DNA from: Pterobdella sp. o SKG-2022
Lineage: Eukaryota; Annelida; Clitellata; Hirudinida; Piscicolidae
Direction: 5' to 3'
Length of the DNA: 64,000 bases
Assembly (NCBI GenBank): GCA_964035795.1
Contig: OZ038325.1
Location: forward strand, 4,407,163 to 4,471,162
Both the position numbers and the translations under genes were made by a program. The number at the start of each line of letters is the position of its first letter. Positions within the stretch are counted from its first letter, which is position 1. Of the stretch, positions 1 through 16,509 are shown in pieces. The notes under the pieces were generated by a model that saw only the letters and a list, made by a program, of their open reading frames with translations, was not told the origin of the DNA and ran no database searches.

Positions 1-2154
<2,154 letters not shown>

Positions 2155-2915
2155 GCAAGCCACGAAGCTGTTAGCTGCTCGTTTGAAAAAAGCAGTTGAC
2201 AGGTAAAACCCAGCGGATTAAGAAAAATTATACGAAGCTAACAGCTCTGTTACAATTACGTTAAGTAATACAGCAAAAACAGCTACAACACTGCGTACAG
2301 CTGATAACTTACCAGTGCAGAGCAACACACACCATATCCACAGAAAAGATTGAGAAAATTGGGTGCTAGACTTTAAAAAGCCTTGGCAACCCAACAAAGA
2401 TCAGCCTTAAACTGGCGATTGTTATTGGAATCATGCAGAACAAAAACGTAGCGCTATAAACGATTTCAGAAGCACAGGAGTAAAAAAAACAACAATAATA
2501 GCCACAACAATCAAAACAATAAAACAACAACAATCAAAAACAATAGCAACAACAATAATCGAAATAACAAGAGCAACAACAACAACAAATATAGCAACAT
2601 CAATCAAAACAATAACAGCAATAAAAGCAACAGCAACAACAACAATAGCAACAATCAAAACAAAAGCATCAACAACAATCGAAACAATAGCAACAACAGC
2701 TACAAGAATAGCAACAACAATCAAAACAATAGCAACAATAACAACAGTTTTGACAAAGTCTTATCCTGCACGTTTCCGAGATGCAACAGAATAGCTGCCA
2801 GTAAGCAGGTCTGGCAAACCACGTGAGACAGAAGCACCAGACACAAGCAAGCATAAAGTGTCAATACTGCGGGCTGAACTTCAAGCCACAAGGCATTTAT
2901 AACCACAAGAAAAAA
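2155..2915 (+). mobile_element. C-terminal fragment of an RTE-like LINE: Asn/Gln-rich linker plus two zinc fingers
   Basis: A decayed LINE tail. At about 2755-2915 the plus strand reads two adjacent finger-like motifs, C-T-F-P-R-C-N then C-Q-Y-C-G-L-N-F, ending near HKKKC. One frameshift lies inside the first finger. The clean copy at 42179-42680 has the equivalent words CSFSGCNKVAANKAGLANH and CKHCGLNF. Before the fingers (2480-2755) the frame is almost wholly Asn, Gln and Ser, encoded by CAA/AAT-type triplets. In the other copy this position is a short linker with NNQTRN. Upstream (2155-2480) the LINE match is weak. No reverse transcriptase is left. Confidence 0.55.
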
Positions 2916-2967
2916 TGCTTATCTCTCAATCCATTGCACCTACCTCATGGTGGATAAACGCAAGAAC

Positions 2968-3078
<111 letters not shown>

Positions 3079-3670
3079 GTTTTTTTTTGTTCGCTTTTTT
3101 TGCATTTTCCTATAATTTCACTTTGAAATCAAAAGCCTTTTAACCACATATCTTCTATTATTGATATCATTAATCTATCCGTCTATAATAAAAAATAAAT
3201 GAATCAATACATAATTAAGCTTTAGTGTTTATGTTTTTTATACATTTTTATTTTTCTCATTATTACTACGGCTGTTAAAAATGCGGGTAGATGAGTGTAG
3301 GTCCAATAGTTATTTATTTTACATTTTAGTCCTTCTGGGCCTTTTATTTTGTTATATTTCGAATTAACTCAGTTTTATTTGTTCATATAACTCATAGAAT
3401 TTTATTATTGAACTTCTATAACCTCCATCTTTTAGGCATAATATTTCTCTTCATCTAAACATTAACTTGCATTGATTATTTGCTGCGTTTCTATTTGGAA
3501 ACAAATAAAGCCTGGATACAAACAAATAGTATTTATTTGTATAACTTGGAATCTTCCTCCAAACAAATTCTTCTTATTCTGAGTATTTCTACCAGGCAAA
3601 AAAAAAACAATTTATAAAATATATGTAATAAAAAATGCAGCGATTCATACAATATGATGATAAGAAATAG
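3079..3670. other. AT-rich spacer, nothing recognised
   Basis: AT-rich, with T runs and TATTTAT-like words. No supported gene. Confidence 0.7.
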
Positions 3671-3847
3671 TGTTACATGGTGATGAACAGTGGTGTTACA
3701 TGGTGATGAACAATGGTGTTACATGGTGATGAACAATGGTGTTACATGGTGATGAACAATGGTGTTACATGGTGATGAACAATGGTGTTACATGGTGATG
3801 AACAATGGTGTTACATGGTGATGAACAATGGTGTTACATGGTGATGA
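3671..3847. repeat. 23-bp tandem minisatellite, eight copies
   Basis: The word tgttacatggtgatgaaca recurs at 3671, 3694, 3717, 3740, 3763, 3786, 3809 and 3832. The period is exactly 23 bp, with one or two substitutions between copies. Confidence 0.95.
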
Positions 3848-4075
3848 AAAAATACTCAACAAAAAATAATTGATGACCAACTTTGGTTACGTGAAGCAAC
3901 AACACCATATTGCTCGCCTTATGAGTATTTATGCATGCAGTTTATAAAAGAGGTTTATAAAAATTTTTGAGTTCTATAGATATTTTAAGATTAGTTTTGT
4001 TGGTTGGGGGGTTACTATACAGATTTTGAAAAGAAGAGGAGGAAAAATGAATAATCTGGTTTTCATCAAAATAAT
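3848..4075. other. AT-rich spacer
   Basis: No ORF or motif of note between the 23-bp minisatellite and the GAT array. Confidence 0.6.
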
Positions 4076-4253
4076 GATGATAATTGTGGTGATGATGATG
4101 ATGATAGTGGTGGTGGTGGTGGTAGTGGTGATGATGATGATGATGAGGATGATGAGGATTATGATGATGATGATAATGATGGTGAAAGGGATGGTGATGA
4201 TGGTGATGATGATGATGATGATGATGATGAGGAGGATGATGATGATGATGATT
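4076..4253. repeat. Imperfect (GAT)n/(GTG)n array
   Basis: GATGATGAT blocks mixed with GTGGTG and GAGGAT units. The poly-Met and poly-Val frame through it is an artefact. Confidence 0.9.
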
Positions 4254-5101
4254 AGGCTAGTTATGATGGAATGGTTATTTCAATAACATTGTTTAAAAAA
4301 AAATACGTGGCAACGAGAAAAAAAAGAATGAAGAGAAAGAGAAAAAATGACGATGATGCCTCCAGAGTTGAAAAAGCAGACGACGATAATTAGAAATAAA
4401 ATAAATTGTGTGTCATGGTTGGTGTGTGTAAGTTTGTCCTCGTGTGTGTGAGTGAAACCGCGAGTCTAAAGTCAATAACCTAAGCACACATAATTAAACA
4501 TACAAACGAGTGAACTGACAATTTTCTAAAAAAATGTCTAACACACATAAAGACACCAAAACACACATAAGAGTTCAATCGCATTAGCATAAGTGTGTAT
4601 AATTGAGTTTTATTGCTTGCAATTAAGTGTTGTGGTGGACGTGAGTATAATGTCACATGTACTATTATGAATGTGAGTTCAATTTTTATTCTTTTGAATT
4701 ATTAGGTAGCAGTTATGTGTATTTGTGTGTGTGAGTCTGTTCGTGTGTGTAGGTGCTCAAGTGTGTGTGCTTGGACTTGTATTTAAGTGAAAGACACGAA
4801 TAAAAACGTGTATTTGTTTATGTGTGTGTACGTAATAAAAATTTCCATACAATAGTGCTAGAGCATTAATTGATTTGTCGAAAACTAACTACACTATCAG
4901 AAAAAAAATTGAAAATTAATTAAATGAAGCACGCAATAAAACCGAGAAAAATATTTAAGAGAAAATGTTGAAAAGTTCAATATATGGATTAATTTAATGC
5001 AGAAAAAAGATTTTTTTTATGTTATTTGAATTTTACGAACTGTATTCATGATTCTAAGTCTTGTATTAAACTAGATTTTAATTTCTAATGAATCTGTCGC
5101 G
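4254..5101. other. AT-rich spacer with scattered GTGT/CACA words
   Basis: No coding sequence recognised. Short GTGTGTG runs at about 4420-4450 and 4715-4770 look like decayed dinucleotide repeat. Confidence 0.65.
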
Positions 5102-6053
<952 letters not shown>

Positions 6054-6479
6054 AACAAAATCTTAAAAACTTGTACTGTCAAGTTTCAATGATAGGAACA
6101 ACAAAATGTATTTCAGATTACGAAACCACAAACAACTTCAAGTCACAAGTAGCTTGATCTGTTATTAATCTTTCGCTTCCATTTTTTTCGCGCCATTTTT
6201 TATAATTATTTTCTGAATGTCACTAAAATTCGAACTCATAAATTAAAATCTGAAGCTTTTCCAAAATTTACGTCTCCTAAAAAATATCATTCTCAACTTC
6301 CAGACCAAAATTCATGTCAAAATTTAATTTTTTGTTACGACATCTCAAATTCAATATCCCACAAAGATACTCAAACAAAACGTTATTATAGAAGAAAAAG
6401 TAATTAAGCATTCCAGGGGAGGTGAGTTTTTAATTAATTTCTTCTATGCCGTGTCACTCCTACAAGTTAATCACCTACT
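6054..6479. other. AT-rich spacer
   Basis: No supported gene or repeat. Confidence 0.65.
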
Positions 6480-6800
6480 TACCCACCCATCCATTCATCC
6501 ATCCATCCACCCATCCTTCCATTCATCCATTTATCCATCCAGTCATTCATTCATTCATCCATTCATCCATCCATTTATCCATCCATCTATTCTTCCATTC
6601 ATTCATTCATCCATTCATCTATCCATCCATCTATCATCCATCTATCCATTCATTCATTTATACATTCATCCAACCTTCCATCCATCTATTCATTCATCCA
6701 TTCATCCATCCATCTGTTTTTCCATTCATTCATTCATCCATCCATCCATTCATCCACTCATCATCCATCCCTCCATCCATTCATCCATCCATCCATCTAG
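6480..6800. repeat. (CATC)n/(CATT)n tetranucleotide tract
   Basis: Degenerate tetranucleotide array of CATC, CATT and TATC units, about 320 bp. The Ser-Ile-His-Pro ORFs in two frames come from the repeat. Confidence 0.93.
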
Positions 6801-8860
6801 TTGTTTTTTATTTATTTCTTTGTTATTCATCAACTCTATTCAATTGGTAATCCACACAACTTATGCATTAACTTCCTACATACGTCATTTATATCCATCA
6901 TCAAAAATCATAGGTACATTTAAACCTGCATTTTCTTTCATTAAAATGACATTTTGAATTTAAATCTTCATCTTCTTCTCAACTCGAGTGCATGTGACCT
7001 ATTTCATGACGTCATGACCACCATAAAGAGTGTATTATGAGTGATAATAAAGAATAAAAAGATTCTACTTTTATGTCGATTCATGTTCCATGGTGGCTTT
7101 GATTTGCAGGTTAATTTAATTTTAATGCATTCTTCCTTCTTTTTTCCTCTTCTTTCACATCTTTTTTTCTCTTTTTTTGTCCTTTTTCCCTTTTTCTTCT
7201 TCCTCACCCTCTTCCTTTCCATATCATAAAGTTTGTACTGCCACACAACCACAATTTCATATACAGCACTGCACTATTAATTATTGATAAAATTATTATA
7301 AAATATTGTTTCTATTCTTTTTATTTTATTGTTCATATTTTTTCATTATGATTTGAGAGAAGAGTGGTTGATGTTGTTGCATTGTTTTATTTCTAAAAAT
7401 TCAGAATTGTTATATTTCATTTTAATACAAAAACTTTTGAAAAATCAAATTTTCATCACGCAATCCTTTTTGTTCAAAAAATTCAAATCAAAACGTTTTG
7501 TTAGCAGACCTAGGGAGCAATTTCAAACTGCGCATCATGAATTTTTTTAAATTTTGCTAATTATAATATGGACTAAAATAAATTTCAAGCATTTTTCGAA
7601 ACATTATTTTATAATATTACTTCATTTAAAAACTTCATCATCTTCATTTTAAAATATGTTTTGAAGATATCGTTATTTGAAAAAAAAATTTTTATTTGAA
7701 CTATATAATCATTATAGAATAAACTTCGTTCGCTTAAATTTTAATAATATTAAACTGGTTTTTCATAATTTTTTAAAATCAAAATGCATTTTGTTTTCAT
7801 TAAAATGCAAAATTTTACTGAAATTTATTGCCACCATGTTGTAATATTTTCACTGCAGATTATAATGTTTTCTATACCCCAACAACTCTTTACACAGAAA
7901 ATGGTCTAAAACAAGATTTAATGTCTAAACTATGAGCTTTCAAACAAAAAACAGTAAATATGGTCACTATTTCCGGTCTTATTTATTCAGTGTTTTTGAT
8001 AATTAATTTATAAGGAATAAACATGGTAAAGAATAAAATACAACGTTTAATGCACTTTAGTTCGTAAATTTTTGTGGAGCTGATGGGATTAGAAAATACA
8101 TTATAAAGAAAAATAGAAAAGATAAATATAAAAAAAAACTATATATAACAACAAATATAAAAAAAACTATATATAATAATGAAATATAAAAATACGAAAC
8201 GACAACCAGAAACAAATCAGCGGAATTAAAAGAAGTTCACGTCTGCTTTGACTCCAGGTGCACAGCCCTCATGCTGACATAAAAAGTGCCTTCCAGCCCG
8301 ATACAACCATCAGACAAGTTACAAACATCAAAGTTGCAAATATAACCAGGCCAGACATCGTGTGAGGTTGCTCAGCCTAGGGTTCTACTCCTATGAGAAG
8401 GTTAAACTTTTCAACAACCTCATGAACTCACTATAATAAATATCTTATGCATTTGATGCTCCGTGTTAAATTGGGTTAAAGAAACAAGTCGAAACAAACC
8501 GACCAAGTAAAATTTTCATACTTATTCCCATGAATGTTTTGACGCAGAATTTATTTAAATATTAAAGAATTAGACTTGCGTAATCTATGTATAATTAGTA
8601 TACACATTATCCTATAAATTATAAGAATTCTAGAAATAGTAAATTTTGAATTTTCCAAAATGAATGATCCGTTCAAATGGAACAAAAAATGAAATTAATT
8701 GTGTATTAAGAAGCTTTTTTAAAATCTGTCTCATGTTATGGGGTCAATTTGATAAGGGGAACTACCACTAAACAATTTAGTTTTATTTATTTTTAACAAT
8801 GGAATAAAAAAAATAAAAAAAGGCAGATTAACAAACTTTACAGTTATTTACAATCTTAAT
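6801..8860. other. AT-rich spacer; weak GC-richer patch at 8228-8430
   Basis: Mostly AT-rich, with a pyrimidine tract at 7130-7215. 8228-8430 is noticeably less AT-rich and may be a decayed transposon piece, but I could not match it to anything. No gene supported. Confidence 0.55.
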
Positions 8861-8864
8861 CAAG

Positions 8865-8957
8865 ATTTCCATTGGGACTCGAACCTCCTCCCTCTGGCTC
8901 CATTCATAACCATAGAGGTGTCGAACGATGTGTACCTTACTATCTTGCTATCATGTT
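8865..8957 (-). repeat. Possible tRNA-derived SINE fragment (B-box-like word)
   Basis: On the minus strand, 8885-8874 reads GGTTCGAGTCCC, an exact match to the RNA polymerase III B-box consensus. It lies about 60 nt downstream of an A-box-like region (TAGCAAGATAGTAAGG). No complete tRNA cloverleaf forms, so this is either a SINE head or chance. Confidence 0.35.
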
Positions 8958-10194
8958 TTTATTTATCACATAATCACACGTTATAATGGTGTTTGAAGTT
9001 TTTTGTTGATTATTGCTTGAGAACAATGATCTTTTGCAAAAATGATTTTTTTCTATTTCTTTCTAAGTTATTTTCAAATATTTATATTCATAAATCATGA
9101 AACTACAATTTGTGTTCATAAGACGTTTGGAGTAATCTTTGGTCTTGGTCCATTAGCACCTATTTCAAGAGTTTCAATTTCCTACAACAAAATTTTATAT
9201 GACTGAAGTGGCTTAGAACTCGATAAGTTTCAAGCCAGTATTTAACTTTTGTATAGAAATTTGTTTCAATGATTATTTATGTATGAATTATTATTATTCA
9301 GAGTTTTGGGTTGTTTATTGCGAGTTTCTTATGGCATAATTGCTCAAAAGAGACATCTTCAACTATTTTCCACCCATTTTGCTTATAGCTTTAATTTGTT
9401 GTTTATGTTTGAAAGTGGAATGGCCAAAGAATAAATAAAATTTTACACCTTCAACACTGTGAAAAGAACAATTAATAGAAAAAAAGTAATGCTGATAATA
9501 AGAAAAATAATCAAAAAAGAAAACAATAAGTTAAATTTATGGAAGGAAGACGATAGATAAGGATTTATGAAAAAATTTTTAAAACAGAGTAAAAATTTGA
9601 TGATTCATGGGAAATAAAAGATGAAATAAAAACAAAGAACTTAATATAAAATTTTCACTTACATACACACAAACACACAAAAACATTGAGACATATAGCT
9701 AACAAAACATGTGATTTGAAATTCCAATAATGAGAGAACTGAGAAATTCAAGAACACAACGTACAAAACTTAAAAATATATGCTAAAGAAAATCGAAAAC
9801 TAAACAGAAAACACAATGAATCAAAATAAATGGAAACAAGTTAAAAAATGAAAAAGAACAACAAGAGCTATAAAAGATGATAGATAGTTTTAATCAAGAG
9901 TTAAAAATGCATTACGGACGGCTTAGTAGGTAGAAGCGTTTGATTGGGTATTAAGGTGTGATGATGTCATAATAAAAATAATAATAAGAATAAAAATTTT
10001 ATACATAATAATAGAAAATGGATAAATAGGGTAAAAAAACTAATAATTAGCATCAAATTACTTGAGTATTAAAAACAATAATGAAAGCCTAGTTTGTGTG
10101 GAAATAAGAACAAGTTAGAAAAAAAATTGAACACTTAAATTTTTTTAATATTCCTATCCATTTATAAACGTTGTCATATCAATTCAACCATTCA
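8958..10194. other. AT-rich spacer
   Basis: No supported gene. The 9430-10150 stretch is A-rich on the plus strand. Confidence 0.65.
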
Positions 10195-10330
10195 ATACAT
10201 TCATTCTTTCGTCAGGTCATTCATTCGTTCCTTCATCAGGTCATCCATTCATCCATTCATTCCTTCATCAGGTCATTCATTCATCCATCTATCCACCCAT
10301 TCATCCACAGCTCACCCATTCATTTATCTA
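10195..10330. repeat. (CATT)n/(CATC)n tetranucleotide tract
   Basis: Degenerate array of CATTCATT and CATCAGGTCATT units. This is the same class as 6480-6800. Confidence 0.85.
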
Positions 10331-10690
10331 CACTTCACTCACCCTTTTTCCACCCATCAGCTTTTTTGATGACGTAATTTTCTGTTATTTAAATCGTTGG
10401 ATGAAAACTCAATAAACTCAATTTTCTCTCCCATGCCTTGCAATTAATGAATTCTTTAGGAGAACAATAACAAAAACAACAGCCATGCTTATATTTTAAA
10501 ACTAATATTTGTTTTATTTATTCATGAATTTAAGTAAAAAAAGATGAATATATTGTAAAAATATTTTTATGCAACGTTAAAATAAGGATACGATCAAAAA
10601 CAAAGTATAAAACTGAAACAAAAATCAAAAAAAAATTGGGAAAAAAAAAGTATAAATTTCATTAAAAAATTAAAAAAACACTTATTAGCA
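10331..10690. other. AT-rich spacer
   Basis: Nothing recognised. Poly-A runs occur on the plus strand at 10615-10680. Confidence 0.6.
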
Positions 10691-10707
10691 CTTTGAGGTG
10701 GAGGAGG

Positions 10708-10882
10708 ATGTGAAATAGAAGACGATGTGAGATGGGAGAGAATGTGAGATAGAGGAGTATGTGAGATGGGAGAGAATGTGAGATAGAGGAGTATGTGAGA
10801 TGGGAGAGAATGTGAGATAGAGGAGTATGTGAGATGGGAGAGAATGTGAGATAGAGGAGTATGTGAGATGGAGAAGGATGTC
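10708..10882. repeat. 34-bp purine-rich minisatellite made of two 17-bp half units
   Basis: Half units gtgagatgggagagaat and gtgagatagaggagtat alternate for about four and a half full periods. The plus strand is almost all purine with T. Confidence 0.9.
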
Positions 10883-11382
10883 AAATATTTACAGGCGTTG
10901 CGGCTTTTCAAATGGCAACTTGGATATTGTATTGAGTTACATCACTGAATACAAAAGCCTTTAATGTTTATTCCATAGTTATCTTTAAATGTTTTGTATT
11001 TCAATTGAACTATTTTTCATCATTGAGAACATTTTTTTTGTTTCATTTTTCCAATATCTTTCAAAATATAGATGTGTTTCTTGATTTTTTCGACAAATTT
11101 CGATTTTGAAATTTAAAAAATATTTGCAACGATTTTTTTGTGTATGTGTGCGTGTGTGTGCTTGTGTGTGTTTTTGTAAGTGTGTGTACACATGTGTGTC
11201 TGTTAATGCGTGTGAAAAAACACATGTTGAAAAGTTGAAAAAAAAAATATTTTTTTCCAATCTTTTTTTTTCATTCCATCTTTCTTTTTTATTTTCTCTA
11301 CATAATACATTTTGATGATGATTAAAAGGACAATCATTGTTTTTTCACCCGTACTATAGCTTTTATCCTTATTAAAAGTTAG
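10883..11382. other. AT-rich spacer with a GTGT-rich patch
   Basis: 11140-11215 carries decayed GTGTGTG words. No gene supported. Confidence 0.6.
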
Positions 11383-11439
11383 GTTAATCATCATCATCAT
11401 CATCATTTGCTTCATCATCATCACCATCATCATCATCAT
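11383..11439. repeat. (CAT)n array on the 5' side of a LINE
   Basis: CATCATCAT repeated with a CTT/ACC interruption, ending immediately before LINE sequence. Confidence 0.9.
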
Positions 11440-13747
11440 CGAAAAAAAAACAGAAAGCAGTTCCCCAAGAATGGAAAGTTGCCGACATCAGTCCAGTGTC
11501 GAAAGGAGGAAAAAACCTACAACAACTGGCAAGCTTCCACCCCATTTACTTTATTTCGACTTTTGGGAAAGTTATGGAGACACTAGTAACAAGCCGTCCA
11601 AGGTAAATTACTTAAAGCCGACATCACTTTTCGGATAATTAAGTAGATTTTAGACACGATCGAAGTTTAGAAAACCAGTTACTACGAAGGTCTTAATCGA
11701 TAAGCGACGGATTCCAACACCTCCCAAAGCAACGTTTTATAAGGGCACTCATCGATTACTCAAGGACCTACGATCGAGTATGAAAAGGCCCCCTGTTGAT
11801 GAAGATGGCTCAAAAAGGCCTCCCAAGCCATGTGATTCGGTGGATCCAAGAGTGGCTCTCAAAACGACTCACCTGGATTACGTTTGAAAGAGTTAGCAGC
11901 AAAAACGTTCTGCGGAAGCAGCTGTTTTCCAGAAGTCAAATTGTCACCGCTTCCTTTCCTGTTTCATTTCAACAACCCTGCTACATCAGTCACAGCCTCC
12001 CATGTCAATCACTTCGCTAATGATGTTGCAGTATGGATGCAAGATGCTGACTTGAAGACTCCAAAGAAAAAATTACAGTTGGCTTTAGATGAATTCTCAA
12101 AGTGGAGCATGCGGTGGAAAATGGAAATTGCGGCCAAAAAGGTAGACTGTTCATTTTTTTCCACAAACACCCATGAAACAAGTTGGAGACCAAGCTTACA
12201 CTTCAATGGGCAACAGCTCGAATGCAACCCGAGCCCGAAGTTTCTGGGAGTTACGTTTCATTGACAGCTTATCTTCGACTCACATTCATCAATTGGTGGC
12301 AGCAAGATAAAGCAACAAGCCTCAGTGTTGCGGTGTTTGGCGTCAACATAAAAGAGTTATAAAAAATTTATCTTACCGACGACCTACATCACCACTGGTA
12401 GATTGTCTGTCAAACATGAGACGGTGGAATGGTTGCCCTGAGTTTTGCCTTCAACAATGAGAAAACTTGCCAGAAATACGCAAGACAAGCCATCACTGGC
12501 CAAGTAGAAACTACCCAGGTACCACAGAAGCAAACTTTCTCAGCATCCAAACCAGAGCGACAAAAATGAGTGCCATAGCCAAGAATAAATCCCTACTCCT
12601 GGCCGACGAAAATTCCAGAAAGTGGGTGGCAATAACAGAAGTTAACCAACGTACGAAGAAGACCAGTTGGTGACTGAAACTATCCAAAATATCAAGATCC
12701 ATTTTCGGGTCTACGCAGCCGAAACGAGCTTCTAACTTACTTTATTTTTGAATGCAAACAGAAAACCATGTCTTCGAAGTTTGGGGAAACCAAAACAGAT
12801 GATGCAGAAAAAACAGGGCTTGGGCTACGCAGTGAATTTCAGAAAACTGTAGCTCATTCAAACTCATCATCTACACAGATGGTTCGGCGATAGACGCTAA
12901 TGCTACAGGCGAAGGCTGCATCATAGTCACCTCCGGCCATCCAAGTGACCTAGAAGTTCACGTTTCATGCCATACTGGCTGGCAAATGAAGCTTTTTCTT
13001 CCAGACAAAGATGAAAGCAGTGAAGGAGGCACTGGAGATTTTAATAGAAAAAATCAGCGTTGGCAAGATTAGAATTGTCAGTGACAGCCAATCGATCCTC
13101 ATGCGAATTCAGAACCTTTTCCTAACCATCCCCTTGAAACAGACTTATAAACGAAACATCCTTTATTTTTTTCACCTTCAACGGCAAAAGTTACTAAGTC
13201 ACCTTCACCTGGTGCCGAAGTCATTGTGAAGTAGCTGGTAACGAGCTTGCAGACAAGAAAGTCAAGGAAATGGCAACAGCCAACCAAACGATTGCTAGTC
13301 ACTACTACGACTCAGAGAAAGCTGCAATCCTACGGATGACAAAGGCTACCCTATTGCCCACGAAAGGCTAAGCAGAGTGTATGGTGACCAGAGAAAGAAG
13401 ATCAACCGCCAAGCCGAAGCGAACCTGTCCAGAAAAAAACAAACGACGGTAAGCCGACTGAGAAGCGGCCATCATCCAGACTTGATGTTTTGGCTGCACA
13501 AGAAGGGGCGAGTTGTTGATATTGTCTGCAGAAAATGCAGCCTCGGTGAAAAAACGACTAAGCATATCGTGAACGACTGCCCACGAATCCACGGCCTACC
13601 CTTGCAACCGACGTCTCTGACATCTTGGCGACAGATCCATAACGAGCTTCGCATTTTGGAAAAATGGTGCTCCGTTTTTAACCTTCTAGACGTTTCACAA
13701 CCGGGCTTCCTATTTTTCTAATTTCTTAACTCTGACGAACATTGCTC
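11440..13747 (+). mobile_element. 5'-truncated LINE with reverse transcriptase and RNase H, decayed
   Basis: Plus-strand remnants of one polyprotein occur in several frames. The start is a reverse transcriptase core (EWKVADISPVSKGG, then FGKVMETLV, near 11468-11590). VIRWIQEWLSKRL follows near 11830, then the catalytic box, here FANDVAVW (12010-12033), where the family has FADD. An RNase H domain follows: YTDGSA near 12870, SDSQ near 13080, and EVAGNELAD near 13230. It ends with a zinc knuckle C-x2-C-x8-H-x4-C (13527-13582). Many stops and frameshifts and the Asp-to-Asn change show it is dead. The endonuclease and ORF1 are absent, as in a 5' truncation. The I or R1-like clade is possible but not certain. 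Confidence 0.8.
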
Positions 13748-13850
13748 AACAACCATCATCACCATTTTCCTTATCATCATCGTCATCGTCATCATCCTCA
13801 TCACCATCAACATCATCGTCATCGTTATTCTCATCATCATCAAATCTTTC
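13748..13850. repeat. (TCA)n array on the 3' side of the LINE
   Basis: CATCATCACC and TCATCGTCATCG units. Together with 11383-11439, the LINE is bracketed by the same trinucleotide. Confidence 0.9.
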
Positions 13851-13967
13851 ATATAATCCCCCCATCATTACATACAGGTATAAGTTTTCAAAAAAGCTTT
13901 TTAAAAATCGGATTAATATTTTAATCATAAATACACGATGATATTTAAAAATTTGAATATTATCGTG

Positions 13968-14700
<733 letters not shown>

Positions 14701-16500
14701 TTGCTTTAGTCAAAGCAGCGCAGGTGTAATAGGAAGACATCAATACCTTTAGTTTGTACTTTTTGAAGAATTTGACTCAAAATATAAATTAAAATATAAT
14801 ACAGCCAAAGTTTCATTCATGAAGATTTATACTAGTTTTTAAACTCTTTCTCAAACTTATTGATAACCTAATCTAAGCTTCACCACAATACTATCACAGT
14901 ATATCGGTGAAAAATATAAAATTAAAAATTAGAATCAAGAGATTTTTGAAAAAAAAATATGGAAATTCAAAAATGAAGGAAGAAGATTATTTTGTGGGAA
15001 AATGAAAACATAGAAATTATGTTTAGTGTTATTGGACCAATGGAAAAAATCATTTGTTTTGCCACATAACATTTTTGCACAAATTCTCAAAATAAAAGAC
15101 ATTGTTAGTGTAAATTAACTTAATAGACTCCTTGTTGGCTTCCTAATGTTTTTTAGTACTCTTATTAACGTCCCTTCAAATTTCTTATCTTTTACAAAAA
15201 ATTCCCTCTTACATTCTCTTAAAATTGTTTTTGAAAAATTTTAAAGCTTGAAATAATGACTGGCATTATTTTTCACAGCAATAAATTCGTTTACATTCTT
15301 TTGGCATGTTTTTATTCTTTATAACTGAATAAAAATTTCATTAACTCTTTTAATTTTTATTTTAATAGAAATGACAAAACAATAGCAAAAAATTCAAGAC
15401 AAAAACATTTATGCTTCAAAACAAAAGGTCTTCAATAATAACACACCAGACATAGACTCGAACAAAAGGAGTACAATTTGAAGGTTCAAATAACGGCAAT
15501 AACAAAAATAGGGAAAAAAGCAAATAATATCAAAATATGTAAAATAATTTTCAATGAAGAAAAGATGTTCATTCAAAAAATTTGTTTAAACGAATACTAA
15601 AAGTTTAAATAAAAAAAAAACAAAAAAAACAATAATTTCAATAAAATACACAACATAATCCCCACAACTCAAAACCCTCTACTAAACTTTCTTCCAATCA
15701 ATCATCTTTTTTCCCTGCTGTCCGATTGATCGCCTAAGAGCACAATTTGTTCTGGTTCACTGCAACATGTAGCAAAAATGCCTTCAAACGCCAGTCTAAT
15801 TACTTGCACCCTCCTCGTTTCACCATATCGGTTTTTATAATTACAAAATAATACTAATAAGAATGAAAATAATGATGATATAGTTATGATAATAACAATA
15901 ATAATAATAATTATTATAAGAAGAATGACAATGGTTTCATGCTTAATGTCCTCTATTGTTTTGTTGTTCTGTCATAATGGCTGAAAAGCAAAGAGATCAG
16001 GATGATAATGAATAAAAAAAAGAAAAAACAATGAATATGAAGAGAACGAGTGTGGTGAAGAGTTTGAGGAAGATAATGGCGAGAAACATCAAGAATTTAG
16101 AGCAAAAAAAAGAATATAAAAATTGAAGTCCATGAGGCAAAAAAATAGAAAAAAAAAATTTTAAGCATCTCGAAAGTTTAAACTACAATGTTGAGCATGA
16201 TATGATTAGAAACAATGACGATGAAAGAGTGCGACGAATAATGAGGATAAATTTTAAAATGAGAAGAAACATCATTTGTGACAGTCCATTGGCTTTCAAT
16301 GCTCATGTCAGTACTTCTTTTATTCACAAAATATTTTTTGAGCTTATGAATTTTTCATTCTTATTAATTTTTGTAACCTAAAGTTTTAATTTTCCATCAG
16401 CGGCACCACTGCACTCACCATAAACTCATCTGCATTTTTAGTCATCTCACCCTTTACAACAACTCACACCAACCCATTCCATTTATTTAACCACTTTCCC
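14701..16500. other. AT-rich spacer
   Basis: No supported gene. 15660-15830 is less AT-rich (a patch around ttccctgctgtccgattgat) and could be a decayed repeat. A small AATAAT run lies at 15890-15915. Confidence 0.6.
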
Positions 16501-16509
16501 CCTCACCCA

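Noticed and set aside
3671..3847. CRISPR-like array
   Set aside because: The copies are contiguous 23-mers with no unique spacers, and the window is animal DNA. The same holds for the 20-, 17-, 25- and 34-bp minisatellites.
6446..6957. Ser-Ile-His-Pro repeat protein in two frames
   Set aside because: Tetranucleotide CATC/CATT repeats give this pattern in any frame. There is no signal, splice context or conserved motif. The same applies at 10171-10377, 22347-22553 and 30924-31175.
7004..7252. Lys/Arg-rich minus-strand ORF
   Set aside because: Encoded by a pyrimidine tract on the plus strand; low-complexity artefact.
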